From contig CALXGN010000001.1 in the NCBI GenBank assembly GCA_944387865.1, positions 186,001 to 250,000 of the forward strand: a DNA stretch of 64,000 nucleotides. The letters are read 5' to 3'. Shown in pieces: positions 52,716 to 61,602 of this stretch (positions within the stretch are counted from its first letter, which is position 1; each line of letters opens with the position of its first letter). Origin of the DNA: Scatomorpha stercorigallinarum (lineage in GTDB: Bacteria > Bacillota > Clostridia > Oscillospirales > Oscillospiraceae). The notes below the pieces were generated by a model. That model did not search any database. It worked only from the letters and a program-made list of their open reading frames with translations, and was not told where the DNA came from. A program made the translations under genes and the position numbers.

Positions 52716-53036
52716 ATGGACGAACACACCCACACCCACATCGGCCCGGACGGGCAGGTATATACGCACACGCATTCGCACACGCAGACCAAAGCGGTGC
52801 TCAACCGCCTCTCGCGCGCCATCGGCCACCTTGAATCCGTGAAGAAGATGGTCGAGAGCGGGCGGGACTGCACCGAGGTGCTCATCCAGCTGGCCGCCGT
52901 GCGCTCAGCGCTCAACAACACGGCCAAGGTGATACTCAAAGACCACATCGAGCACTGCGTGATGGACGCCGCCGAGCACGGCGACAAGGAGTCGCTCGAA
53001 CAGCTCAACCGCGCCATCGAGCAGTTCATGACCTGA
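52716..53036 (+). CDS. CsoR/RcnR/FrmR family metal-sensing repressor
   Basis: A 106-residue four-helix repressor: NRLSRAIGHLESVKKMVE then GRDCTEVLIQLAAVRSALN and DHIEHCVMDA. The Cys in DCTEV and the H-x3-C in HIEHC match the CsoR Cys-His-Cys metal site. The first 25 residues are His-rich (DEHTHTHIGPDGQVYTHTHS), which adds metal capacity. No metal transporter gene adjoins it, so its target and metal (copper, nickel or another) are open. ATG at 52716 follows GGGGAG. Confidence 0.92.
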   Translation: MDEHTHTHIGPDGQVYTHTHSHTQTKAVLNRLSRAIGHLESVKKMVESGRDCTEVLIQLAAVRSALNNTAKVILKDHIEHCVMDAAEHGDKESLEQLNRAIEQFMT

Positions 53037-53048
53037 CGTACTGCGCAA

Positions 53049-53085
53049 AATAGCCCGGCGCCGCTTTCAGCGGCGCCGGGCTATT
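53049..53085. terminator. 17-bp stem terminator between convergent genes
   Basis: AATAGCCCGGCGCCGCT pairs perfectly with its inverse around TTC. It lies 12 bases past the CsoR-type stop and 14 bases beyond the XRE gene stop, serving both. Confidence 0.85.
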
Positions 53086-53098
53086 GTATTATGTAAAC

Positions 53099-54028
53099 TT
53101 ATTTTACCTCGACGTTCAGCTCACTGTCCACGGCGACGTCATAATGCGCCGTCCTGCCGCCGGCGTCCACCGTGACGGCGTAGCCATCCCCCGCGCGCCC
53201 GCAGGAGACGGCCTCCGCCGTGCCGGGAGGCAGGCCGAAGTCCCGCTCGGCCAGCAGCTCGGCGTACTGCGCGGCGACATTGGCGCGGGCGGCCTCGCCG
53301 CCGGCGTCAATCTCCGCCATGCTTCCGAGCGCCCCCTGCACATTGGCCGCGATGAGGAACAGATATACCAGCACCAGTGTGATAACGCTCCGGCGGCTGT
53401 GCCTGTGCCGCTCGGCCAGCATCAGGCGCATGCCCTTTGCCAGCACAGCGACGATGAACACGTCCAGCGCGAGGTCTATCCATAAGCTCCAGCGCTCAAA
53501 AAAGCGGTCTGTGCCCGGCGTCACCAGCAGCACGCAGCAGAGGGAAGCGCCCAGCATCACGCGGTACATGCCCGCGGCCTCGCCGGCGCCCTTGACGAGC
53601 ATGGCTGCAGAGCCGATCCCCGCCACAACGCCGCCAAGGAACAGCAGCGTGAGGATGACGCTGTTGGCTGTGGCGAGCATCAGCGAGAAAGCAAGCGCCA
53701 GCGCGCAGAGCGCGATGACCAGGCCCAGCTGCTTTTTCAGGGGCATGTGTCGGCCGCGCGCCAGGCCAAGCGCCTCGCTGACAGCCCCGTCGGCCTGCTC
53801 GCGGCTGAGCTCCCCGCCGTCGCGCTGCGAGTTCATCAGCTCCATCAGGCTCACATCCAGCGCCGCCGCCAGCGGCTCCAGCGTGTTTATATCGGGGAAG
53901 CCAAGGCCGCGCTCCCATTTGCTGACGGCCTTGTCCGTGACGAAGAGCTTCGCCGCCAGCTCTGACTGCGTCATGCCCAGCTCCCGGCGGCGCTGCGCCA
54001 CGAATGCGCCGAATCTCTGAACGTCCAT
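53099..54028 (-). CDS. XRE-family regulator with C-terminal membrane domain
   Basis: A 309-residue protein. An N-terminal HTH (GMTQSELAAKLFVTDKAVSKWERGLGFPD) is followed by a membrane domain of about six helices (residues about 95-235) and a C-terminal region of about 75 residues (AEIDAGGEAARANVAAQYAEL onward). ATG at 54028 is 6 bases after AGGAGG. Such proteins may couple a membrane or ion signal to DNA binding. The target is unknown and it stands alone. Confidence 0.85.
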   Translation of the reverse strand: MDVQRFGAFVAQRRRELGMTQSELAAKLFVTDKAVSKWERGLGFPDINTLEPLAAALDVSLMELMNSQRDGGELSREQADGAVSEALGLARGRHMPLKKQLGLVIALCALALAFSLMLATANSVILTLLFLGGVVAGIGSAAMLVKGAGEAAGMYRVMLGASLCCVLLVTPGTDRFFERWSLWIDLALDVFIVAVLAKGMRLMLAERHRHSRRSVITLVLVYLFLIAANVQGALGSMAEIDAGGEAARANVAAQYAELLAERDFGLPPGTAEAVSCGRAGDGYAVTVDAGGRTAHYDVAVDSELNVEVK

Positions 54029-54161
54029 ATGGCACCTCCTGACGGGCAAAGTATAGCACCGCCATCACCTCCTGACAACCGACTGAAAGTTTAGCCGCCC
54101 GGAATGGCCGGAACATGCCCGAAACCGCCCTTATTCCCGCTCTTTCCCGCCCCGTTAAAGG

Positions 54162-54193
54162 AAGCTCCACGGCACATGCGTGCCGTGGAGCTT
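54162..54193 (-). terminator. hairpin beyond the M20 dipeptidase gene
   Basis: AAGCTCCACGGCA pairs over 13 bp with its inverse around CATGCG, about 70 bases past the dipeptidase stop. The minus tail (CCTTTAAC) is only weakly T-rich. The remainder of 54029-54261 shows no gene. Confidence 0.55.
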
Positions 54194-54261
54194 ATCAGTT
54201 AAAATCCTCTGTCCGCTGCCGGGACGCAGGCCGCAGGCAAAAGCATCCAAACGCAGTTTGG

Positions 54262-55632
54262 TCAGGACTCGAGCTTGGCGACGCCGTCGATGAAGGCGGC
54301 GCCGGCCTTGATGCCCTTTATCCAACAGGAGATGAGCAGGTTTTCGTTCGCGCAGTGCTCGTTCTGGTCGGCGAGGGAGATGGGTATCATCATCCAGGGC
54401 GCCTTCAGCACGTCGGAGAACATGAAGAAGGGCGCCGAGCAGCCGACGGAGGGGAACACCACCGGCTCGTCGCCGAAGGCGGAGCGCAGGGCCTCCGTCA
54501 CCACGGGGACGTATTTGTTGTCCAGCGGCGTCTTGGTGGCGGGCAGGCCGGCGTACTGGCGCACCTCGATGTCGCCGAAGCCGCGCGCTTCCAGGTGCCG
54601 GCGCAGCAGCTCCGTCATCTCCTCCGGCTGCTGGCCGGGCACCAGGCGCATGTCGATGAAGCACCTGGCCTCATCCACGTCCACATTCTTGCTGCCGTCG
54701 ATGTAGCCGGCGTTCAGGCAGCCGATGTTGCAGGTGGGCTCGAACATGTAGTTGTAGAAGAAATCGTCCGTCTTGCGGCCCTGCAGGAAGTGGTCCATGC
54801 CCCAGTCGTCCAGCTGCGCCTGCACGTCCAGCGGCGGCAGGGCCGCCAGCGCGTCCAGCTCCTGCTGCGTGGGCATGACGGCCTTGTCATAGAAGCCGTC
54901 GATGAGCACCGCGCCCTCGGCCTTCTTGATGGTGGAGAGGGCCTCCACCAGCCGCCAGGAGGCGCTGGGGCCGCAGGCGGCGTACTGCGAGTGCTGTGGC
55001 TTCTTCATCGTGCGGCAGGTGAGCTCAACGGCGCACAGGCCCTTGAGCCCGAGCTCGATGGTGGGCCGGCCGGAGGAGTGCATGCTGGCGTCCGAGCAGA
55101 TGACCAGATCCGCGGCGAGCTCCTCCTTGTGGCTCTCGATGAAGGGCAGCAGGTTGGGGCTGCCCTGCTCCTCCTCGCCCTCGAAGATGTACTTGAGGTT
55201 GACGGTCAGCTTGTTGAACTTGCGGTAGGCCTCCTGGGCCTTGATGTGCGCGAAAAGCTGCCCCTTGTTGTCGCTGACGCCGCGGCCGTAGAGCCGCCCG
55301 CCGCGCATCTGCGGGTCGTAGGGGTCGGAGTCCCACATCTCCAGCGGGCCCTCGGGCATCACGTCGTAATGGCCGTAGATGAGCAGCGTGGGGGCGTTCT
55401 CCACCTCCGCCTTCACCTCGCCCACGATGACGGGGTGGCCGCTGGGCAGCGGGTACAGGCGGTTGGGGATGCCGGCGTCCTCCATCTGCCGGGAGAGGAA
55501 CTCCGCGCACTCCTGCAGCCCCTCATGCGTCATGCTCACGCTCTTGTGCTGTATCAGCGGTATGAGCTCGTTCACATACTGCTCCTCGTGGGCCTCGATA
55601 TAGTCGTATACCTGTTTGAGATCGTTCATCAT
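54262..55632 (-). CDS. M20 family dipeptidase
   Basis: A 456-residue metallopeptidase. Metal-site motifs are LLIYGHYDVMPEGP, GRGVSDNKGQ (bridging Asp) and FEGEEEQGSPNL (catalytic Glu pair). It resembles M20C/CNDP-type dipeptidases that work on dipeptides in the cytoplasm. Two ATGs stand together; the second (55629) is better spaced from AGGAGG. It is a single-gene unit with its own promoter. Confidence 0.92.
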   Translation of the reverse strand: MMNDLKQVYDYIEAHEEQYVNELIPLIQHKSVSMTHEGLQECAEFLSRQMEDAGIPNRLYPLPSGHPVIVGEVKAEVENAPTLLIYGHYDVMPEGPLEMWDSDPYDPQMRGGRLYGRGVSDNKGQLFAHIKAQEAYRKFNKLTVNLKYIFEGEEEQGSPNLLPFIESHKEELAADLVICSDASMHSSGRPTIELGLKGLCAVELTCRTMKKPQHSQYAACGPSASWRLVEALSTIKKAEGAVLIDGFYDKAVMPTQQELDALAALPPLDVQAQLDDWGMDHFLQGRKTDDFFYNYMFEPTCNIGCLNAGYIDGSKNVDVDEARCFIDMRLVPGQQPEEMTELLRRHLEARGFGDIEVRQYAGLPATKTPLDNKYVPVVTEALRSAFGDEPVVFPSVGCSAPFFMFSDVLKAPWMMIPISLADQNEHCANENLLISCWIKGIKAGAAFIDGVAKLES

Positions 55633-55661
55633 GATCCTCCTGTCTGCGTGGTATAGCCCCT

Positions 55662-55690
55662 ATTCTAAGGCCACGGCGCGGCGCTGTCAA
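55662..55690 (-). promoter_or_regulatory. sigma-A type promoter of the M20 dipeptidase
   Basis: TTGACA (55685-55690) and TAGAAT (55662-55667) on the minus strand are 17 bases apart, about 30 bases before the ATG. Confidence 0.8.
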
Positions 55691-55741
55691 CGAACAATTC
55701 TTTAACAATGCGCAGCAGCAGCGTGGAACGGCATGGCAAAA

Positions 55742-55766
55742 GCCGCGGCGCCATAAGCGCCGCGGC
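55742..55766 (-). terminator. terminator of the hydrogenase operon
   Basis: GCCGCGGCGC (55742-55751) pairs with GCGCCGCGGC (55757-55766), followed on the minus strand by TTTTGCC, 19 bases past the last hydrogenase gene. Confidence 0.82.
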
Positions 55767-55785
55767 TCTGCTTTGGGCATTTGGT

Positions 55786-56397
55786 TTACATAATAATAGC
55801 CTTCTTGGGGCACACGCTGGCGCAGGTGCCGCAGGCGACGCATTTGTCCTCGTCCAGCACCCAGGTCTTTTCCTTGCGGTCCACGGTGAGCGCCCCGGCG
55901 GGGCACTTCTTGGCGCAGAGCGTGCAGTAGACGCACTTGGCCGGGTCGTTGACGGGCAGGCCGTCCTCGCGCGGCTTGACGGAGCTTTCAGCCTCGGCCG
56001 CGCCGGCACAGGCGGCGGCTTCTTTTTTGGCGGGCTTTTTCTTCAGGTATGTGCCCTCCACCACCAGCTCCTCCTCCGTGCGCGCCACCATGTGGTAGTC
56101 CTGCGTGAGCTCGATGGCGTGTTTTACGCAGAAATCGGCGCAGTGGCTGCAGAACGTGCAGCTGCCGAGGAAGAAGCGGCGGGTGATGAGCGTGCCCTCC
56201 TCCGTTTCCTCGCTTTTCGTGCTGATGGCGCCGCCGGCGCAGACGCGCTCGCACATGCCGCAGCTGATACACAGGTCGGGGTGGAACACGATGCGGCCGC
56301 GGTAGCGCAGCGGGGCCTCTACGGGCTTGAAGGGATAGGCCTCCGTGCTGGGCCTGGAGAACAATCCGGTGACGGCCTCCTTTATGAACGGCAGCAT
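55786..56397 (-). CDS. polyferredoxin-type subunit of the membrane hydrogenase (MbhN/EchF-like)
   Basis: A 203-residue electron-transfer subunit. Four Cys-x2-Cys-x2-Cys-x3-Cys motifs are present (CISCGMC, CTFCSHC, CVYCTLC, CVACGTC), so up to four [4Fe-4S] clusters, twice the usual two of MbhN or NuoI. An Ala/Lys/Glu linker splits the two pairs. It likely takes electrons from ferredoxin and passes them to the small subunit. Its ATG abuts the upstream stop. It is the last gene of the operon. Confidence 0.9.
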   Translation of the reverse strand: MLPFIKEAVTGLFSRPSTEAYPFKPVEAPLRYRGRIVFHPDLCISCGMCERVCAGGAISTKSEETEEGTLITRRFFLGSCTFCSHCADFCVKHAIELTQDYHMVARTEEELVVEGTYLKKKPAKKEAAACAGAAEAESSVKPREDGLPVNDPAKCVYCTLCAKKCPAGALTVDRKEKTWVLDEDKCVACGTCASVCPKKAIIM

Positions 56398-56838
56398 TTA
56401 TTTGGCCCCCCTTTTCTCTTTCAATATCTGCGTAGCCAGCGCGAGGCCGTCGATGATGGCCTCCGGCTTGGGCGTGCAACCCGCGATGGACACGTCGATG
56501 GGGACATATTTGTCCAGCGGCCCCACCACGGAGTAGCTGCCGCGGAAAACGTTGCAGCTGCGCGGGCAGCTGCCCAGCGTGACGATCACCTTGGGGTCCG
56601 GCACCTGCGCGATGGTGCGCAGGACGCGGTCCTTGCTCTGGGCGGTGACCGGGCCGGTGACGACCACGATATCCGCATGGCGCGGGGAGCCGGCCAGCTT
56701 GAAGCCGAGCCGCTCCACGTCGTAGCGCGGGGTCAGCAGGGCCACGAGCTCGATGTCGCAGCCGTTGCAGCTCCCGGCGTTGATGTGGAAGAGCCAGGGC
56801 GACTTGGCGGCGGAACTGTCGATGAGCTTTTTGAACAT
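56398..56838 (-). CDS. [NiFe] hydrogenase small subunit (NuoB/MbhJ-like)
   Basis: A 146-residue subunit with the N2-type cluster ligands: SCNGCD (Cys24, Cys27), GSCPRSC and AGCTPKPEAI. It holds the [4Fe-4S] cluster next to the active site in the large subunit. Short, as in group 4 hydrogenases. It lies 11 bases after the NuoH-like gene. Confidence 0.93.
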   Translation of the reverse strand: MFKKLIDSSAAKSPWLFHINAGSCNGCDIELVALLTPRYDVERLGFKLAGSPRHADIVVVTGPVTAQSKDRVLRTIAQVPDPKVIVTLGSCPRSCNVFRGSYSVVGPLDKYVPIDVSIAGCTPKPEAIIDGLALATQILKEKRGAK

Positions 56839-56849
56839 CTTGCGCCTCC

Positions 56850-57800
56850 TTAACCCACGAACCAGACGAGGACCAGGCTGACAAGGGCCAGTCCGCTGAC
56901 CACGGTCCAGAAGAACTTGAACAGCTGCTCCACCTTCAGCCGGGCGGTGACGGCGTGCAGCAGCGTCATGCAGACGAGCGTCACCGCCGTGCAGATAGCG
57001 AGGGCGACGACCACGTCCAGCCAGAGCATGCCGGTGCTGATGCCGCCCAGGAACAGGGCGGTGAAGAGCGCGGTCATGATGAACATCTTGATGGCGTGGG
57101 AGAGTTTGAACACCGCCAGCGGCGCGCCGGTGTATTCCACCAGCGGGCCCTCGCAGATCTCCGTCTCCGCCTCGCCGACGTCGAAGGGATGCGCGCCGAC
57201 CTCGCAGGGGATGACCAGCAGCATGGCTGCGGCGGCCGGTATCAGGCGCCAGTCGAAGAGGAAGCTGCCGAAGAGCTGCTGGTACAGCGTCACCTGCTCG
57301 AGCGAGAAGGTGACCGCGCCGCCGCCCGCGGCCTTGCCGACGGCGAGCAGCACCAGTATCAGCGGGAGCTCATAGGCGATGATGGCCACCATCGAGCGGG
57401 AAATGCCCACGCCCGCGAAAGGCGAGGCGGAGGCGCTGCCGCCGAAGATCATGGCCAGCGAGGGGATGGTGATGAGATAGAGGATGACCACCATGTCCGC
57501 CATGCCGCTGAAAGCCTGCATCCCGCCGATGGGGATGAACAGCGCGGTGACGACCAGGCTCACGAGCCCCACATAGGGCGCGATGAGGAAGGTGTGGCGG
57601 GCGGCGCTGCTGGGGACGATGGTCTCCTTTCCGAGCAGCTTGAAGAAATCATACGTCGGCTGCAACACGGGCGGGCCCACGCGCTTCTGCATACGCGCCA
57701 CGACCTTGCGGTCGATGCCCGCCAGCCAGAGGCCGAACACGGTGGAAAACAGCAGCCCGGGGAAAATAAGGATATAGACGAGATACATGACGAATTCCAT
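56850..57800 (-). CDS. NuoH-like membrane subunit (MbhM/EchB)
   Basis: A 316-residue, eight-helix membrane protein. The hallmark segment GAHPFDVGEAETEICEGPLVEYTG is present, together with RKVVARMQKRVGPP near the N-terminus. It anchors the hydrogenase module to the membrane and forms part of the ion path. Confidence 0.94.
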   Translation of the reverse strand: MEFVMYLVYILIFPGLLFSTVFGLWLAGIDRKVVARMQKRVGPPVLQPTYDFFKLLGKETIVPSSAARHTFLIAPYVGLVSLVVTALFIPIGGMQAFSGMADMVVILYLITIPSLAMIFGGSASASPFAGVGISRSMVAIIAYELPLILVLLAVGKAAGGGAVTFSLEQVTLYQQLFGSFLFDWRLIPAAAAMLLVIPCEVGAHPFDVGEAETEICEGPLVEYTGAPLAVFKLSHAIKMFIMTALFTALFLGGISTGMLWLDVVVALAICTAVTLVCMTLLHAVTARLKVEQLFKFFWTVVSGLALVSLVLVWFVG

Positions 57801-57815
57801 TGCTGCCCCTCCCCC

Positions 57816-59732
57816 TTACATGAATATGAAGCAGTAGGCGGTGATCACGGCCAGCGCGCAGACGCCCCAGATGACATAGTCGTTGGTAACGCCGCTGTGC
57901 GCCCGCGCCATGAAGCCCAGGTAGCCGCGCAGGTTGTGCTTGAAGCCCCAGAAGAGGTCCGCGCCGGCCACGTGGGAGTACTCCGCCTGCTCGCCGCCGA
58001 AGAAGGTGGCGTGTTTGGGGTCCGCCGAGAGCGTCACCGCGCCGCGGCCGCTCCTGCCCATGAGGGAGACGAGCGTCACGCCGCAGAGGACGACCACGAA
58101 CAGTATCAGCCAGGCCACGGGGTCCCAGATGCCGATGAAGCTCACCACGGGCTCGGCCAGGTAGGAGCTGTCGGCCATGACGGCCTGCGCATAGCCCGCG
58201 CCCATGGCGGAGTCGATGTACGCCGGGACGTTGATCACGGCGGCCGTCGCCGGGCCGATGAAATACTTTATCATCAGGTCCGGGAAGAGGCCGGAGAAGA
58301 GGCAGAGCGCGGCCATGATCCACATCGGGATGCGCATGGAGAGCGGCGTCTCCTTCACGTTCTCATACTCCGGCGGGAGCTGCCCGAAGAACACGGACTG
58401 CCCCACTTTGACGAAGGAGGCGAGCGTCAGCACGCTGGTGACCACGCAGACGACGGTCACCAGGGCATAGCCGATGCTGCCGGTCTCCGCCGCCTTCTCG
58501 AACGTCGCCTGGTAGATCATCCACTTGGAGGCGAAGCCGTTGAAGGGCGGGATGCCGCTGATGGAGAAGGCGCCCACCAGGAAGAGGGCCGCCGTCTGCG
58601 GCATTTTCCGCGCCAGCCCGCCCAGCTTCTCCAGATAGGTCGTGCCCGTGCCGTAGAGCACGCTGCCGGCCACCAGGAAGAGCAGGCCCTTGAAGAGCGT
58701 GTGGTTGATGGCGTGGTAGAGGCCGCCGGCGATGCCGATGCCGGTGCAGAGGCCCAGCGCCGTCAGGATATAGCCGATCTGCGAGATGCTGTGGAAGGCC
58801 AGCAGGCGCTTGAAATCGTGCTGGTTGAGCGCCATGGTGACGCAGACGAACATGGAGAGGCAGCCGATGAACACGACCATCGTCTGCATGCTCGTGAGGC
58901 CCATGGTGCGGAACAGGAAATAGCTCACGCGGATGATGCCGTAAACGCCGGTCTTGGTGAACACGCCGGAGATGAGCACCGAGACGGAGCTCGGCGCGGC
59001 GCCGTGCGCGTCCGCCGCGATGGGCTGGAAGGGGAACATGAAGCTCTTGCAGCCAAAGCCGGTGAACAGCAGCGCGAAGGCGAAAATGGTGGTCGCGTTG
59101 AGCTTGCCCGGCAGTATGGCGCTGATCTGCGCCAGGTTGAGCGTGTGGCACTGGGCGTACACCAGCGAGATGCCGAGCAGGATGCAGGTGGAGCCGATGG
59201 AGCCGACCACCAGGTACTTGAAGGCCGCTTCGCGGGCGTTCGGGTTCCAGGTGCGGAAGGCCGTAAGGCCCACGGCCGCGAAGGTCATGACCTCCAGCAT
59301 GACGTAGATGTTGAAGAGGTCGCCGGAGAGCAGTATGCCCATCACGCCGCCGGAGAGCATCAGGAACAGCGTGAAGAAGGGGCCGTTGGCGTCGTCCTGC
59401 GTGATGTACTTGAAGGAATAGAAGCCGGCCAGGGCCACGGCGATGGCCGCCAGCAGCCCGAAGAAGAGCGACAGCGCGTCCACCTCGATGGCGATGCCGA
59501 TGGCGTAGCCCGCCTGCGGCTCCCAGTCGCCCATCCAGTAGGTGACGATCTCCCCGTCCACCATCACGGGCAGCACCAGGCAGGCCAGCAGCGCAAGGCT
59601 GATGAGCACGGTGAGCCCGGCGACGATGTTGCGCGCCGTGCGGCGCTTCCCGATAAGGGTGACGATGAAGGCGCCGACGAAATAGCACATCACCGCCAGC
59701 ACGGGGAAGTGGCTGTAGACATCGTGATTCAT
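57816..59732 (-). CDS. MrpD/NuoN-like antiporter subunit (MbhH)
   Basis: A 638-residue polytopic protein with about 15-16 helices. The proton_antipo_M core shows LMLSGGVMGILLSGDLFNIYVMLEVMTF, where GDLFNIYVMLE holds the conserved helix-5 Glu, and later LLAFHSISQIGYI and HAINHTLFKGLLFL with key His/Lys residues. A C-terminal extension carries extra helices. It exchanges sodium or protons, driven by the hydrogenase. It overlaps the MnhC gene (ATGA). Confidence 0.93.
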   Translation of the reverse strand: MNHDVYSHFPVLAVMCYFVGAFIVTLIGKRRTARNIVAGLTVLISLALLACLVLPVMVDGEIVTYWMGDWEPQAGYAIGIAIEVDALSLFFGLLAAIAVALAGFYSFKYITQDDANGPFFTLFLMLSGGVMGILLSGDLFNIYVMLEVMTFAAVGLTAFRTWNPNAREAAFKYLVVGSIGSTCILLGISLVYAQCHTLNLAQISAILPGKLNATTIFAFALLFTGFGCKSFMFPFQPIAADAHGAAPSSVSVLISGVFTKTGVYGIIRVSYFLFRTMGLTSMQTMVVFIGCLSMFVCVTMALNQHDFKRLLAFHSISQIGYILTALGLCTGIGIAGGLYHAINHTLFKGLLFLVAGSVLYGTGTTYLEKLGGLARKMPQTAALFLVGAFSISGIPPFNGFASKWMIYQATFEKAAETGSIGYALVTVVCVVTSVLTLASFVKVGQSVFFGQLPPEYENVKETPLSMRIPMWIMAALCLFSGLFPDLMIKYFIGPATAAVINVPAYIDSAMGAGYAQAVMADSSYLAEPVVSFIGIWDPVAWLILFVVVLCGVTLVSLMGRSGRGAVTLSADPKHATFFGGEQAEYSHVAGADLFWGFKHNLRGYLGFMARAHSGVTNDYVIWGVCALAVITAYCFIFM

Positions 59733-60079
59733 CCGTGCAGCCTCCTTATGTCGCGCGCGTCGAGCGTGCCGTATTCTTTATAGAGGCGGATGCAGAGCGC
59801 CATGGCCATGGCCGTAACGCACGCGCCGATGACGATGCTCGTCAGCGTCAGCGCCTGCGGGATGGGATCGACGAAGTACATGCCGCTCGTCAGCTCGCCG
59901 AAGGTGTAGATAGGCGCAGTGCCGCCTTCATTGAAGCCGACGGAGACGATCATCAGGTTGAGGCCGTAGTCCGTCAGGCCCATGCCGATGACGATCTGGA
60001 TGATATTGTGCTTGACCATCATGGCGTAGAAGCCTATAACGATCAGCGCTACCGCCCCGATGTAGTTGGCGAGCATCAT
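59729..60079 (-). CDS. MnhC/NuoK-like subunit (MbhG)
   Basis: A 116-residue, three-helix protein (IGAVALIVIGFYAMMVKHNIIQIVIGMGLTDYGLNLMIV) of the NuoK/MrpC family. It has the PIPQALTLTSIVIGACVTAMAMAL helix with the PQALTLT signature. It partners the MrpD-like subunit in the antiporter module. Confidence 0.93.
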   Translation of the reverse strand: MMLANYIGAVALIVIGFYAMMVKHNIIQIVIGMGLTDYGLNLMIVSVGFNEGGTAPIYTFGELTSGMYFVDPIPQALTLTSIVIGACVTAMAMALCIRLYKEYGTLDARDIRRLHG

Positions 60080-60582
60080 TTGGCCTCTCCCCCTTCCTCG
60101 TGTTCGGTAGTGGGTATGGTGTTGTCGTCCTCGTGGCCCTCGTCCGTGCTCAGCAGGGCGATGATGAGCAGCAGCAGGAAGCCGACGCCCGTGAGCACCT
60201 TGAAGCCGACGGAATAGTTCATGAGGGCGATGGTGCCGCTGCTCCAGAGGTCGCCGATATCGCCGCTGTTATAGAGCACGTTGCGGCAGAAATTGTAGCC
60301 GCAGAAGATGCCGAGCATGGCGAAGAACACATAGGCCAGAGCGCCCACGGCCTCCAGCTTGTGCATGCGCTCCATGTTCACGGCCGTGGCAACGCCGCGG
60401 AAGCCGTAGCCCAGATAGAGCAGCAGCACGCCGCTCGCGGCCAGGACGCCGCCCTGGAAGCCGCCGCCGGGGCTGATGTTGCCGTGCAGTATGACGTAAA
60501 AGCCCAGCACCAGGGCCAGCGGCAGGTAGCTGTCCGCCAGGCTGCGGACGATGAGGTCGTCGCGTTTCCATTTCTTGTTCAT
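60076..60582 (-). CDS. MnhB-like subunit (MbhF)
   Basis: A 168-residue protein with about four helices and the family motif LHGNISPGGGFQGGVLAASGVLLLYL. I chose ATG 60582, 7 bases after GGAGG, overlapping the MbhE-like stop (ATGA). Part of the Mrp module. Confidence 0.92.
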   Translation of the reverse strand: MNKKWKRDDLIVRSLADSYLPLALVLGFYVILHGNISPGGGFQGGVLAASGVLLLYLGYGFRGVATAVNMERMHKLEAVGALAYVFFAMLGIFCGYNFCRNVLYNSGDIGDLWSSGTIALMNYSVGFKVLTGVGFLLLLIIALLSTDEGHEDDNTIPTTEHEEGGEAK

Positions 60583-60935
60583 TTGCCGCCCTCCCATCTG
60601 TCGCGGTGCTTGCGCAGTATGACGGTGGCGCCCGTGATGGCGATCAGCAGCACGAAGCTCTCGCCCAGCGTATCGTATCCGCGGAAGTCGAAGACGATGG
60701 CGGTGACGTTGTTCACGGCCTGCGTCTTGGCCAGGTTCTCCTTGACGATGATGCTGGCCGCGCCGTCCGGCGCCGGGTCGGCCACGTCGTAGTCATACGG
60801 GTCCTGCTGCAGTTCGTAGACGTCCGTGCCGCGGCCGTCGTAGGTGACGGGGATATCCTCGTACATGTATACCGCCCCGGCCACGCCGAAGCAGAGCACG
60901 ATGATAAGAGAAATGGCGATGATGGCGTTCTTCAT
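60579..60935 (-). CDS. MbhE-like subunit
   Basis: A 118-residue protein with an N-terminal helix, an extracytoplasmic loop of about 50 residues and a conserved NVTAIVFDFRGYDTLGESFVLLIAITGATV block. That block is the MbhE/MrpA C-terminal fragment that follows the antiporter in MrpA-type proteins. It overlaps its neighbours at both ends. Confidence 0.88.
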   Translation of the reverse strand: MKNAIIAISLIIVLCFGVAGAVYMYEDIPVTYDGRGTDVYELQQDPYDYDVADPAPDGAASIIVKENLAKTQAVNNVTAIVFDFRGYDTLGESFVLLIAITGATVILRKHRDRWEGGK

Positions 60936-61186
60936 TTCTCGTCACCCCCTCCGGTCTTTTTCAGGCCCACGACGAACACGATCGTGGTGAGCACGACGCC
61001 CACGGCCGCCTCCGCGATGGCGACGTCCGGCGCCTGGAGCACGATGAACTCCAGCGAGACGAACGCGCCGCAGGCGGCGAGCGAGATGATGCAGGAAATG
61101 GTCTTTTTCAGCGTCACCGTGAGTATCGCGCAGATGACGATGCCCAGGATGATGAGCATGTTGAGGATGTACATCGGGGTCATCAC
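60932..61186 (-). CDS. MbhD-like (DUF4040) subunit
   Basis: An 84-residue, three-helix protein ending in VGLKKTGGGDEK. SLEFIVLQAPDVAIAEAAVG is the MbhD/DUF4040 signature. Like the MbhE-like protein it corresponds to part of MrpA. Overlaps both neighbours by four bases. Confidence 0.88.
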   Translation of the reverse strand: MMTPMYILNMLIILGIVICAILTVTLKKTISCIISLAACGAFVSLEFIVLQAPDVAIAEAAVGVVLTTIVFVVGLKKTGGGDEK

Positions 61187-61602
61187 AGTTCCTCGACCTC
61201 CTTTTCCGCCGCGGCGGAGTCCGCCGCCTGCTCAGAGCCGTCCCCGGTCTCCACGCAGGCCTCCTCGTCGGCCAGCTCGTCCACCACGAGCTCGCGTTCG
61301 GGCCGGATGCCGATGCGGTAGGCCGCGCGGGCCATGGCGTGGCCGCCGACGGGGTTGGCGAGGATGGTCAGCACGCCGATCATGATGACCTTGGCCGCGC
61401 TGGCCCAGCTCTGCCACACGAAGATACAGTAGAGAAGCGCGCCGACGAGCGTGAGCAGCACGCCCAGCGTGGTGATGTTTGTGGACGACTGCATACGGGA
61501 AAACGTGTCCGGCATGCGGACGACGCCCACAGCGCCCGCCAGGGCGAAGAAGCAGCCGCCGACGATGAAAATGTCGATTATCACTCTGAGCACGGTGTTC
61601 AT
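61183..61602 (-). CDS. MnhG-like subunit (MbhC)
   Basis: A 139-residue protein. Three helices and the MrpG signature GVVRMPDTFSRMQSSTNITTLGV are in the first 105 residues. The last 45 residues form an acidic cytoplasmic tail that is longer than usual. Confidence 0.92.
   Translation of the reverse strand: MNTVLRVIIDIFIVGGCFFALAGAVGVVRMPDTFSRMQSSTNITTLGVLLTLVGALLYCIFVWQSWASAAKVIMIGVLTILANPVGGHAMARAAYRIGIRPERELVVDELADEEACVETGDGSEQAADSAAAEKEVEEL

Noticed and set aside
56955..59783. Plus-strand open frame of 942 codons across the hydrogenase operon
   Set aside because: Asp/Glu/His/Gly-rich antisense artefact spanning two real membrane protein genes.
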